The position numbers and the translations under genes were made by a program. This document shows, piece by piece, positions 53,883 to 64,000 of a stretch of 64,000 nt of DNA. Origin of the DNA: Pohlia nutans (taxonomy: Eukaryota; Streptophyta; Bryopsida; Bryales; Mniaceae); NCBI GenBank assembly GCA_022496805.1, contig CM040103.1, forward strand, positions 10,124,001-10,188,000. Direction: 5' to 3'. Position 1 is the first letter of the stretch. The number at the start of each line of letters is the position of its first letter. The notes below the pieces were generated by a model. It saw nothing but the letters and a program-made list of their open reading frames with translations, was not told the DNA's origin and ran no database searches.

Positions 53883-54678
53883 TGTAAAGTATTTGCATCC
53901 ACGATCATTATTAATAGAAATTGGGCATATCGATAGTTATCATTATTAAACATAAATCACTTTTATTGGGTCTTATTGGCAAGCCAAAATGGATTTCAAC
54001 GTAGAAATGTGCTCAAAAAGATCCAAAAGATCCATTCCCAATAAAATGCATTGACTTTTAAGCAATTTCATTTTAAATTTGATAAATTTTACAATTTTAG
54101 ACTGCTAACAATGGAAGATTTAAACTACATTATTCTTACTAAAAGATATGCTTTTGGAATGGAAATATTCACATTTGAAATAATCAGCAGTTCAAATTTT
54201 CCCATTTTTTATTGTTTTTAACACTCCTTTGCACATTTTGTTCATTTTCATTCACTCTAACCAACAATGTTTTTCCTCAATCAAAGAAGTGAATTCCTAA
54301 TCTTAGTGTTTTTCAATTCATATTTTGATTCAAAAATTATTTATTTATTTATAACATTTAATTAGTATAATTGTAAAATTGGTTTTCAATTTTTCAATGT
54401 GAATTTTCTCAATAATTTCTTATTTTTCTTTCAAACAATTAGAAGCTTCATCTTTGTTTTGTAAGCTTTCCAAGCATATAAAAAGATTACAGGATTTGGA
54501 ACAAAATGATCACAACATGAGCCAATTCTTTTGGGAATGGATTTTTTAGAGTCGAACTATACTTTAACAAGCATTATTTGAACGCCAATAAATAAATTAA
54601 ACAAAATTTCAATATTTTGTTAGATGTACCAAAAACAAATCCTAAATCCTTCGAGCTTTCATGTTTTGATTGTGTATA
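53883..54678. other. AT-rich gene-free DNA
   Basis: No gene, RNA or element terminus was recognised. Confidence 0.4.
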
Positions 54679-54857
54679 CTTCCTCTATCCCAAGAAAAAG
54701 CTTCCAGTACCGTTGTTCATTTTTATTCTAAATAAGCTTCCACTTTGTTGAAACTAACTACTCCTACTAGCTCAAAGTCCACACCATTGGACTGCAACAT
54801 TGGCAGGATTACTTTTTCAATTCGCCTTCAAAAAGAACCTATTTTAGAACAGAGGAG
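54679..54857 (+). mobile_element. Degenerate Stowaway MITE (179 bp)
   Basis: Left CTTCCTCTATCCCAAG after TA (54677-54678). Right GAACAGAGGAG before TA (54858-54859). The termini are a diverged Stowaway pair. Confidence 0.6.
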
Positions 54858-55224
54858 TATCCAATATCTATTTTTTTAGAATTACTTTTGTGTTTAGTTA
54901 AAGAGGTTGCTTTTCAAACAAAGACAGTTATGGGATTTTTTGAACAACATTGATTCAATTTCGCCAAAATTAAGACAATCGTGTCAATGTAGAAATGTCC
55001 AACATCTTTTATTCTAAAACCACTTCAATAATTAGGAATCCCAGACAACCTGACTCATATTAGTATTCTACAACGAACGTCAGAAGCTCGTATCATCAAA
55101 ATTGGGTGAGTGTCATTATTACGGTATAACAACTTGACCTATGGCTATTTTCTATTCCAATATAATACTAAAAACATCATTAACTAGCACTTTGCTGACC
55201 CTCAAAAGAGGGCATCAAGGATAG

Positions 55225-55320
55225 CACGTGCCCTCCTGGTCCTTGTGGCCAAGTTGGTATCACTTCCTCCAACAAACTCTTCATTCATGCTGCCTCTGGG
55301 CCAGAGTTCTTCTCTCTATA
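55225..55320 (+). pseudogene. Coding remnant, ITN-FIHAG family (copy 3)
   Basis: The plus strand reads GPCGQVGITSSNKLFIHAA, then SGPEFFSLYFG. It aligns with copy 1 GQWVITITNIHFIHAG...LLSVYHG. Unknown parent. Confidence 0.5.
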
Positions 55321-55659
55321 CTTTGGTCTATGGATTTGCAAATTTTCAAATTCCTCTATTTATGAATACCGTCAAGCCTTCACAAATAGAAGATTACACT
55401 CATGACTTTTGAACATATCCCATCAAAATTTTCATCATGGGCACTGGCGCTAGTATCTTATTATCTTGGAATACTTGAGGAATTGAACTTGGACCACCTA
55501 GCTATGATATAACGCACTTAAACGAACCAACTGCAAAACTCATGACTTGGTGATCATACAAACACATCTTCAAACATTTATTCAACCAACAATTTATGGT
55601 TACTTTTACTGATTACCTGGTTACTAAAGTGTCTATTCTCGATAGGGGAGAGTAGTTTT

Positions 55660-55770
55660 GTCATAATGACCCTTTGTCTTGTGGACATTGGGTCATTAAC
55701 ATCACAAACAAACACTTTATTCACGCCCGCCTCAAAAGAAGACCGGAGTTTCTATCTATCTAATTCCTCA
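55660..55770 (+). pseudogene. Coding remnant, ITN-FIHAG family (copy 4)
   Basis: The plus strand reads LSCGHWVINITNKHFIHA, then RLKRRPEFLSI, then a stop. It is about 430 bp downstream of copy 3 in the same orientation, so the two may be parts of one old tandem pair. Confidence 0.5.
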
Positions 55771-56152
55771 GCTGGGCAGACGTGCTCAGAGTTCACTGTA
55801 GAGTATTCAGTGCTCCTGAAGGATGAAGCACCCAGTACTAACACTATTGTATGGATGTTGCGCACTTTCATCAACAAACAATTGTATTAGATACCATAAG
55901 AACATTGTATGAATTTGTTGATATTCAAGTTGGTACTTGCACTGAATGAATCCCCATAAAATTCAATGCAAGAACGCCACCGTATCAATCTGCACACAAA
56001 AACTCTGTCAAGCACAACTCTTTGACAATTGAAATGATCCAACAACAGCACTTACTACCATAGTGCCCGGGGGCAACACCTCAATTTTTCAGCTTTGCGA
56101 TACCACGGGGCATAGCTGGGATATACAAGCACTGAGGTTCCGCAACGAAGGC

Positions 56153-56672
56153 ATACCTTTCTCGGCCATTTGGCTAAGATCAAGTGTAGTATCTGTTCTT
56201 ACGAGTTTAACCCCTAAACGTATCGATCCTTTGAACACAAGTAGATGCTAGCCTCATAAATTGATATTAGCATGACTTAGATGTACAATAGGTGTACATA
56301 AGAGGACCATTGCATGCATCAAATCTACCCTAAAAATTTGACATACATGCATTTGGAGGCCTCTCCAATAATATCAACATCTCCCCATCACAAGAGATTT
56401 ACTCTGATTGGTAGAGAATTTAATAGACTTGCAATGGTGACTTGGATGAAAGTCATCTAAGATTGTGTGAGAAAGTTACAAGGCTTTAAATCCATTCGTG
56501 ATCATGTTTATGAATGTTGGGACGTTTAGGAGTTCATATTTGATACGATCCTCATTGAAGCTCATGATATTAATCTAATTTTTCTCTAGGGCGGGTCTGT
56601 CCGGCAGCCTTGTATCCGGAGTCGCATGCGTTGCCATGGTATATAGCACTGCTTCCTTGGGCAGCGCAACCC
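56153..56672 (+). pseudogene. U2 snRNA-like gene split by a TTAA element
   Basis: From 56153 the sequence ATACCTTTCTCGGCC, then TGGCTAAGATCAAG, then TGTAGTATCTGTTCTTA matches the 5' part of U2 snRNA, including the branch-point recognition GTAGTA (56186-56191). There are about three differences in 58 nt. At GAGTTTAA (56203-56210) a 322-bp element interrupts it. U2-like sequence resumes after TTCA at 56537: TATTTGATACGATCC, then CATGATATTAAT, then a TAATTTTT Sm-type site (about 56576-56583), followed by a GC-rich part that could fold into terminal hairpins. The 3' end is approximate. A TATA-like ATATAC lies about 30 bp upstream, but the plant upstream element consensus was not found, so this may have been a pseudogene before the insertion. 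Confidence 0.85.
56211..56532 (+). mobile_element. TTAA-flanked MITE, family 4 (322 bp), inside the U2-like gene
   Basis: Starts CCCCTAAACGTATCGATCC after TTAA (56207-56210) and ends GGGACGTTTAGGAG before TTCA (56533-56536), a one-base decay of TTAA. It is about as long as, and closely similar to, the copy in OXA2 intron 14. Confidence 0.92.
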
Positions 56673-58504
56673 TCTTCCCTCTCCCAAAAGACCCAACTCA
56701 AACCCTAAAGTGGCCTTTTCATCCATTGCATGAAGCTCAAGAAGTCTTACATTCGGACACAACTCGCAAGTGCCATGGCCATCATGGCTACATGAGGTAG
56801 CATTTTTCTCATTATGTTTGCATATAGCAATTCTTCCAATGAATTTATATAACAAAATGGCTAGAAAAAGCCAAAAAGAAAACCTTGGATTGAATAATAT
56901 ATAAATTATCGCATATAATCATAAACATTGTGGAGGTATGACAAACCGTCCAACATGATTGGAAGATATTTAAAATACTTACAAATTATCTAGATCATCT
57001 TCGTGCTCATTTCCTTGGATTGGTTGTACTTAAGGGTTGGAATTTGATTAGGTGCGGATTAAGTGAATAAAGATTTATAAATTTAACCACTCCGCCTCAC
57101 TACACTTCTCTAAACCCCTATCATTTGGAAACCACGTCTTCACTCTTCTCCATTCAAGTAGCTTCTTTCCAAATCCCTAAAATAGTATTCTAATCAATGA
57201 ACTTGTCTCGGGGAGTTCACCACCATAATATTAGAAAACAACGTGCGGGAAAATATAGGGTAATTTATATTCACAAAAGGAAAAACTTAGAATTTTCTTA
57301 GAAGTAATATAGGTGAGTATGCATGATAAAATGTGTATTATAAATAATATAGGCTTCATATAAATAACGCATATTTTTTAAATATTTGTAAAAACATACC
57401 GTAGGAGTTAAGGATCCTAGGTTTTTTTTGAAATAGGGTGTCCTCTCTGTTTAGAGGTGGGAGGATTTTGGATGAAAAACTACGTCGATTCAGTTGAAAA
57501 AATGAAATGACTTAGTACTTTGAATGCTTGTGAACCCTTTAGAGAAAAATCAAATAATTATAATGAACATACCTAGCTTTAAATGAGAGCTTCATAAATT
57601 TGAAAGTAATTATAGGGTCATTTAAAAAAACAAGAAATTAGCAAATTATATAATAATACAGTACAAAGAATTAAGAATAAATAATTAAATACCCCTTGAA
57701 TAAATACCTTGGTCACGCACGTGTATACATATATACATGTCTAGTGAACTCCCCGAAGAACTTGTTCCTTAATATGGAAATGAAATTATCATCAATATAG
57801 ATTTGATGACAAAAAGACTCTATGACAACCACGTCCCTCCCGTACAAAGTAGTGACACTTGGTAGGTCTAATATAAACTATACACATTTAGAGCAATAAA
57901 AAATGGTCTCAGACACATCTTAAAAACCAAATGCACGTTGAGTTTCAAAGTTAATAGGTCTTCTTTATTTCAAAATTAAGGATATTCAAACGTTTCAGGT
58001 AAATCAAAATTCACAAGTTACAGTTATCTAGAATAAAGATATTTTTTTCAAACTTTAATAAAGAAAAATTATTAAATTTACATAAACCAGTCATTGCTCA
58101 AGCTTACACGCTTACAATGTTGGTCATTGCCTTTTGTGTGTTCCATGTTGAATATTGAACCCTTCACATATAAACCCTTATACAACCCCTACTCTTCATT
58201 TATCTTCATAACCCATCTAAATAACATTTAAACCCCAGGAGTTACACAAGACAATAAATTAAAAATTAAATGTGTTTATTTCCTAATTTAGGAAATCATC
58301 TCCTACGGCGACATTGTCATTGAAATTACTATTAGATTATTTTATTCAAATATTAAATGGCATACAACTGTTGATTCGTGTTATGTTGAAAAAAATAGCA
58401 TACAAAAAAATGGCGCACACTACACAATTACATAATAATAGGATAATAGAAAACCTAAAAATATAAATTAATAACCCCGTGTAAAATACACGATTATTTC
58501 AAGC
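56673..58504. other. AT-rich gene-free DNA
   Basis: No gene or element ends were recognised. The frame 56586-56855 (minus) overlaps the U2-like 3' part and is unsupported. Confidence 0.4.
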
Positions 58505-58790
58505 TCGTAATAAAACATAAATAGAGCACCCCCGTGGCTAGAAGTTTTCCTTTCATCTTCACTCTAAATATACATAGAGCCAACCCCTCGAGGCTCGACA
58601 TTTTCCATCCACTAAATATAAATACAACACGCCCTCGAGGCTCGAAGTGTTCCTTTCACCTTTAATTACCTTTAAATACAAATACAACACACCCCCGAGG
58701 CTCCAAGTTTTCCTTTCACCTATACCTTTAAATTCAAACAAAAGACACCCGCAAGGCTCGAAGTGTTCCTATCACCTTCATCTTGTGTTT
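58505..58790. repeat. Tandem repeat, about 54-bp unit, 5 copies
   Basis: 'ataaatacaacac', then 'cccYcgaggctcgaagt', then 'tttcctttcacctt' recurs near 58513, 58570, 58619, 58676 and 58730. It lies about 0.7 kb upstream of the F-box start codon, possibly in its promoter. Confidence 0.85.
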
Positions 58791-59476
58791 ACCCTTTTGA
58801 ACTCCAATTTTCTTTTAGGTTTCCAAATTTCCGTACCACGCACAAAGGAGCTTCAACTTCCATCAAGCCTCATCCCACCGCCACCATATCGCAGGTACAC
58901 AATGCTTCTTTCCTTTGGATTTTAGGAAGATTCTTCGTAAATTGTGGCAAGAAAACCTTTCAAGCTTTTTAAAGTGTGTTTTAAGTGTTTAGTTGGCGTC
59001 TTGCGCGAAGTGAACTTTTGTAACGTGTTTGTATTTTTGTTACCTACAACTAGCAAACGAGTGAATGGTGTTGTATAATCTTGTGATTTCCTTTGTGCAC
59101 TTGAAACCATAGCTTGAATTATGTCCCAACATAATTGCTTTTCAATCCTTGATCATGACCTCCATGTTGCAAGTCGAGAAAACCGTTAACAACTTATGAT
59201 GAGAGTCAATCATTAATGAATGGAAAGAATGCTCTCACTAGCAAATTCTTGAGGCTAGATTATTTGGGTACAAGTCTTGTTATTGCTATGCAACCAACAT
59301 AGAATAGTTCTTTATTACTTTATGTTTCGCTTGCCATTTTATTGTGATTTACATGTACAACTTTTCATTTCTTACGGTTCCATTTCAATTGTAAAGTTAT
59401 CCCACATTTCTTTGTGATTTGCAAGATTATAGAATAGCAACTTTACACCCGACCCAAAAAGCAATCCTAGGTTGCA

Positions 59477-61407
59477 ATGGAGTCCGAAACAAGATTCACC
59501 GAGTTTGAGCATAGAAAAGGTAATGAAGCAGTGCAGGTATTGTTGAGTTTATTCTATGCATGTATAAAAAGCTATGCTACTTCAACTTGCTTTTCTAGAA
59601 TTCTTGTTCATGTGAAGTAGTTTCAAGTGAAAAGCAAGTCTAAAGTTGGAAGATTGAACTATATAATAATTGCCTCCCAACCTTAATTACGTTCGCATGC
59701 ATGAGTTTGTCCATTTGTTTTGAGTGGTTAAAAATTCATTCTCACGGCTTTTGAGAGATGATAGGTCTATATATAACTTAGAAAAACCATTTTACAACAA
59801 AAAGAACATATGAAGGGTTTTGTCATGTAAAACATGTTTTACATGCATGGCCGACCATCTTCTGATTGACTAAGTGACAAGAATTTGTCTATGTGGACTC
59901 GTCATCTTCCATAAGTTCCTTGTTCCACTCGCAAACATGCATAAATTCTAGTGAAATAATTTTCCATTCTAATTAGTTTGATACAATCTTTTTGCATTAA
60001 TTGTAATCATCAGGAAATTCGTCCGCCGTGGAGATGAGCAAAGAGCTCACCGATGTGTTATTCCAGCACTTCAATCGTACATGCTCGGTCCGTGAGCTTG
60101 TGCAATTGCAGAGTGTCAGCAAGACATGGAAAACATTGGTATTTGACAATTTGGCCTTGGCGACCGAGGCTCGGTTGAAAGACAAGATCAAGGATTGGTA
60201 TTTCCCCGTGTGCTTTGAGAAGAAGTTTTGTAAAGAAGAAACTTGCACTAGGCGGCAGTGCAAAAGCCTGATAAACGGGTACATATGGATTTGGTTTGGC
60301 ATTCATCACTCGTCGAGAGTATTGGAACTTCACCCACTTCCCCCCCTTCCTCTCTCCCTTCACGGCACTACCATCGAAGGTGTCGTTGCAAGTTATGGGG
60401 GGCTTTTGTTGGTTTCCAACACCACCACATTGCAAGATTGGAGACCTCTTGTCGTATGGAACCCTTTGACTAAACAATGCAAGGAACTCCCGACTGTCAA
60501 CAAAGTACGAAAGTGGAACTACAATGATGTCCACTATCAGATGATGGTGGATGAACAAGCAAACTCGTATAAAGTCTTTTTGGTCTTCCGAGCATGGTTG
60601 TGTGTTTACAGCTCCGCGTCCAACTCTTGGGATTGTCGCGCTTTTCCCGAGATCGCTCCGTGGGGAAAATGCCATTTATTTGGCAAAAGGTATCAGTTCA
60701 TGGTTTCTCCGAGCGCCATTATTGGTGAAAAGTTGTTCTATGCAGACTTGGATGTTGGTGGAAATGTTGTGCAGACTCTACGTGTCCATCCAAGGGTCTC
60801 TGATTTGGACGTCCGAACACAAGGTGTTGTGCGTGTTTTTGAAATCGATGAAGAAGCATGCACGTGGAAGCCGCCTATCCGGTACGCACTACGGAATCAT
60901 TTCCCGCAGAGTCCGGATGACAACTACGGTTTCGACAACAACAGCTACGGATTCAAACTCGTTGAATGCATGGGTGGTTTGTACGCTATCATTCCAGCAA
61001 GCTATCATGGACTGTTGACTTCCGAGAATGGGGTTATAATTCACAACAATTACTTGCCACTACAATTCTATATTGTAGAGCTCAAGGGTGGTGTTGGCTT
61101 GAAAGGTGTTGGTCAACTATTGATAGAAAATCCATGCAACCCAAACATGAGTGCGGAGCAGGTTGCATTCAGACACTCGAAGTCGTTGGAATGCTTGAAT
61201 CGAGTTTTCGGTTTTCGTTATCTCGATAAACCGTTTCCAGACTTGGGAGAATGGTTTCGGTGCACTGCAAGAAGAACCGTGATTTGGTTGAGTTTGTGGG
61301 ATTATTTGTTGCAATATGATGTTGTGTCTGGTCAATCAAAGACCGAGATTGTTGGAGACATCTCATTTGGTGTTGAACCAAAGGTCGAAGGCCTTCTTTT
61401 TTGTTAA
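59477..61407 (+). CDS. F-box protein with kelch-like C-terminal region
   Basis: Exon 1 is 59477-59519 (MESETRFTEFEHRK, donor AAAAG|GTAATG). Exon 2 is 60014-61407 (acceptor ATCATCAG). The join is in frame and gives 478 aa; a single-exon start at 60034 (MSKEL...) is the alternative. The F-box is about residues 25-62 (ELTDVLFQHFNRTC, then SVRELVQLQSVSKTWKTLVF), which would bind SKP1 in an SCF ubiquitin ligase. The rest is beta-rich, with VVASYGGLLLV, LVVWNPLTKQCKELP and KLVECMGGLYAIIPA, typical of plant F-box proteins with kelch-type propellers that choose the substrate. The target is unknown. From 60252 onward the locus is repeated in inverse orientation at 62870-64000. Confidence 0.85.
60252..61382 (+). 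repeat. Left arm of a large inverted repeat
   Basis: Position p in this arm pairs with position 124252-p in the other. Comparison of the coding frames shows a single substitution (61267 G against 62985, read as A in the same sense). The arm ends at 61382/62870. Its outer limit is beyond the window. Confidence 0.9.
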
Positions 61408-62869
61408 TTCTATAAATAGACCGAAAACTTATGATGAGTTGGGAGACAATCTAAAGCAAGCCATTGTCATTATTCTCCACACCTCGCAATGACTCCTACA
61501 CCTTTTACCAAACCTCCAAGCACATGGCCCACAAGGAGACAATCTATGACACGGCACTATTCAACCCAAGTATAGCTCAAAAGAAAGTTTAGAAGTAGAG
61601 CAAAAAGGGAGGTTAGATGGGCTTCTTTTCGATTAACTCTATTATATGATTTGTGCAATATCATGTAAGCGAGAACGATGTAACTGAATCTCGTTCCCCT
61701 AGCCACAACGCATCGACTATTCTGTAATTCATTCAATGCGCCCATAAACGGACCCCCTAATCCCTAATACGTGTTAGCCTTATTCTCGAGTCTCTAACAA
61801 TTTAGAATTTGTGACTGAGTGTGTATTGATTTGGAGGGTCAACCAGATCGATCTGCCTCTGCTGCTGGGAAGCAACCCACTCCCTGCCTGCTCACTACGG
61901 ACTAGGTAACCTTCAAGCCGCCATGAGGCGGCCAGAGGGTTACCGGACGTAACCAGCTCTGCTCCCAGATGAAAAATCCCGTAACCGTTGCCTTCATGGA
62001 TGAATCTTGTATGATTTTGAACGAATTGTGCTACTCGTGGATGAAACATGTTCAAGCAGACACTTGCGCTCAATCAAAAGTTCGTTTCGGCCGTAAGAAT
62101 CTCCCACCCGATGCATTGCAGATACACCGCCAAGGCGTTGTCGGGCCTAAGCTAATATCAAGGCATTGCCGCTTAGATGGTTCGACGACGAAGATCATTA
62201 CTTTGAATCAAACATACACCAAAAACACATCTCGTAAGAATGGAAGTGCAAATCGAGCGGCAACAACGACTGACACGTCGAAACGTTAGAGTGACTAGTT
62301 TGGTCATTCAATGTCGTTTCAAGTTGGTCAAAGACACGTGCCTTTCAAGGCCCAATGCCTTACACCCGAAGCGAGTTGCGTTTCAAGCACACCAACCTTC
62401 ATGGCAAAGTTGCCAAAGTTGTGAACATTAATAGAAACTTCACACCATAATTATGTGAGTATTAACGTCAAACTATAGTGAATTTTCTCTTGGAGAAAAT
62501 CAAAGCCTCGATACATGAAAATTGTCTACATTAGTGCCATCTCAAGTTTTATCATTTTTTAAACAACATTTACACAATTATCTCTACGTAGTCCATCTAC
62601 TTCGTCCTTGATACATACAATCAATAAATCTATATATGGATACATGGAGTTGACATGAAAAAAACTCCAAGTTTATCAAAACATATATGATTATAGACCT
62701 TGTCAAATGAGGTGCAAATCCAAAAATAAGCTAGGCACTAACTGATGTTGCTACCCTATGCTATAATACAATACCATTGCAAAGCCTAGTAGTTGTATCT
62801 TCCAATTGGGGAATAGCTAGCATTGTTTCTAATTAGGGTTTCATATGGAAACTTGGCTTGTATGAGAAA
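61383..62869. other. Spacer of the inverted repeat, 1487 bp
   Basis: Contains no recognised gene. A hairpin at 61905-61944 has stems GGTAACC/GGTTACC and GCCGCC/GGCGGC with an ATGA loop. Frames at 61969-62289 and 62240-62431 lack known motifs. Confidence 0.4.
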
Positions 62870-64000
62870 TTTGGTTCAACACCAAATGAGATGTCTCCAA
62901 CAATCTCGGTCTTTGATTGACCAGACACAACATCATATTGCAACAAATAATCCCACAAACTCAACCAAATCACGGTTCTTCTTGTAGTGCACCGAAACCA
63001 TTCTCCCAAGTCTGGAAACGGTTTATCGAGATAACGAAAACCGAAAACTCGATTCAAGCATTCCAACGACTTCGAGTGTCTGAATGCAACCTGCTCCGCA
63101 CTCATGTTTGGGTTGCATGGATTTTCTATCAATAGTTGACCAACACCTTTCAAGCCAACACCACCCTTGAGCTCTACAATATAGAATTGTAGTGGCAAGT
63201 AATTGTTGTGAATTATAACCCCATTCTCGGAAGTCAACAGTCCATGATAGCTTGCTGGAATGATAGCGTACAAACCACCCATGCATTCAACGAGTTTGAA
63301 TCCGTAGCTGTTGTTGTCGAAACCGTAGTTGTCATCCGGACTCTGCGGGAAATGATTCCGTAGTGCGTACCGGATAGGCGGCTTCCACGTGCATGCTTCT
63401 TCATCGATTTCAAAAACACGCACAACACCTTGTGTTCGGACGTCCAAATCAGAGACCCTTGGATGGACACGTAGAGTCTGCACAACATTTCCACCAACAT
63501 CCAAGTCTGCATAGAACAACTTTTCACCAATAATGGCGCTCGGAGAAACCATGAACTGATACCTTTTGCCAAATAAATGGCATTTTCCCCACGGAGCGAT
63601 CTCGGGAAAAGCGCGACAATCCCAAGAGTTGGACGCGGAGCTGTAAACACACAACCATGCTCGGAAGACCAAAAAGACTTTATACGAGTTTGCTTGTTCA
63701 TCCACCATCATCTGATAGTGGACATCATTGTAGTTCCACTTTCGTACTTTGTTGACAGTCGGGAGTTCCTTGCATTGTTTAGTCAAAGGGTTCCATACGA
63801 CAAGAGGTCTCCAATCTTGCAATGTGGTGGTGTTGGAAACCAACAAAAGCCCCCCATAACTTGCAACGACACCTTCGATGGTAGTGCCGTGAAGGGAGAG
63901 AGGAAGGGGGGGAAGTGGGTGAAGTTCCAATACTCTCGACGAGTGATGAATGCCAAACCAAATCCATATGTACCCGTTTATCAGGCTTTTGCACTGCCGC
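62833..64000 (-). CDS. F-box protein, inverted copy, 5' end outside the window
   Basis: Minus-strand frame of the F-box gene's C-terminal 380 or so residues, identical to the plus-strand copy except Ala to Thr (FRCTTRRT instead of FRCTARRT). After FGVEP the homology ends and the frame reads NFSYKPSFHMKP then stop, in place of KVEGLLFC. The F-box domain itself would lie beyond 64000. Whether this copy is expressed is unknown; the two copies are convergent. Confidence 0.75.
   Translation of the reverse strand, partial: RQCKSLINGYIWIWFGIHHSSRVLELHPLPPLPLSLHGTTIEGVVASYGGLLLVSNTTTLQDWRPLVVWNPLTKQCKELPTVNKVRKWNYNDVHYQMMVDEQANSYKVFLVFRAWLCVYSSASNSWDCRAFPEIAPWGKCHLFGKRYQFMVSPSAIIGEKLFYADLDVGGNVVQTLRVHPRVSDLDVRTQGVVRVFEIDEEACTWKPPIRYALRNHFPQSPDDNYGFDNNSYGFKLVECMGGLYAIIPASYHGLLTSENGVIIHNNYLPLQFYIVELKGGVGLKGVGQLLIENPCNPNMSAEQVAFRHSKSLECLNRVFGFRYLDKPFPDLGEWFRCTTRRTVIWLSLWDYLLQYDVVSGQSKTEIVGDISFGVEPNFSYKPSFHMKP
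62870..64000 (-). repeat. Right arm of the large inverted repeat
   Basis: Reverse complement of 60252-61382 with one observed difference. The arm is cut by the window end, so its full length is unknown. Confidence 0.9.

Noticed and set aside
60058..60675. 205-aa minus-strand frame opposite the F-box gene
   Set aside because: Antisense shadow of a well-supported coding exon; the same applies to its mirror in the inverted copy.
1..64000. CRISPR arrays, bacterial operons or plasmid origins
   Set aside because: The window is plant nuclear DNA with spliced genes; no regularly spaced direct repeats with unique spacers occur.

Overview
This is nuclear DNA of a land plant. The coding sequences are split by GT-AG introns and encode recognisable plant proteins: a mitochondrial OXA2-type insertase with a TPR tail, exonuclease V, a PC-esterase-like membrane protein, and F-box proteins with a kelch-like C-terminus. 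Stowaway elements (TIR CTCCCTCYGTCC, TA targets) and telo-boxes also point to plants. The short introns and the F-box type would suit a seedless plant such as a bryophyte, but the clade is an inference and is not settled by the window.

Layout. 1-1500: minus-strand fragment of a plant gene carrying a VICPKPRR motif, plus its upstream region. 1500-32900: AT-rich DNA without an intact gene, built from transposon-like elements, tandem repeats and gene debris, including an F-box C-terminal fragment near 28.0 kb. 32935-40431: OXA2-like gene on the minus strand, 15 exons, 601 aa, its introns full of small transposons. 42577-44749: PC-esterase-like gene on the plus strand, 2 exons, 350 aa. 47973-48665: unidentified basic Ser/Arg-rich reading frame behind a tandem array. 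49627-52313: exonuclease V gene on the minus strand, 7 exons, 501 aa. 53.2-58.8 kb: repeats, coding debris and a U2 snRNA-like gene split by a transposon. 59477-64000: an F-box gene (478 aa) and a near-identical inverted copy running off the window end.

The main finding is a group of at least nine sequence families of small elements (about 195-860 bp). They share termini of the form CCCYTWA...TWARGGG and are almost always flanked on both sides by TTAA. Two copies have their unoccupied target legible: one splits a U2 snRNA-like gene at its conserved TTTAATAT, and one tandem pair sits in a duplicated intron segment whose sister copy is empty. Both are explained by insertion with TTAA duplication, the signature of the piggyBac superfamily, although no transposase gene is visible here. 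Exon joins were worked out by eye from splice sites and reading frame; they stay in frame to the stop in the three main multi-exon genes.
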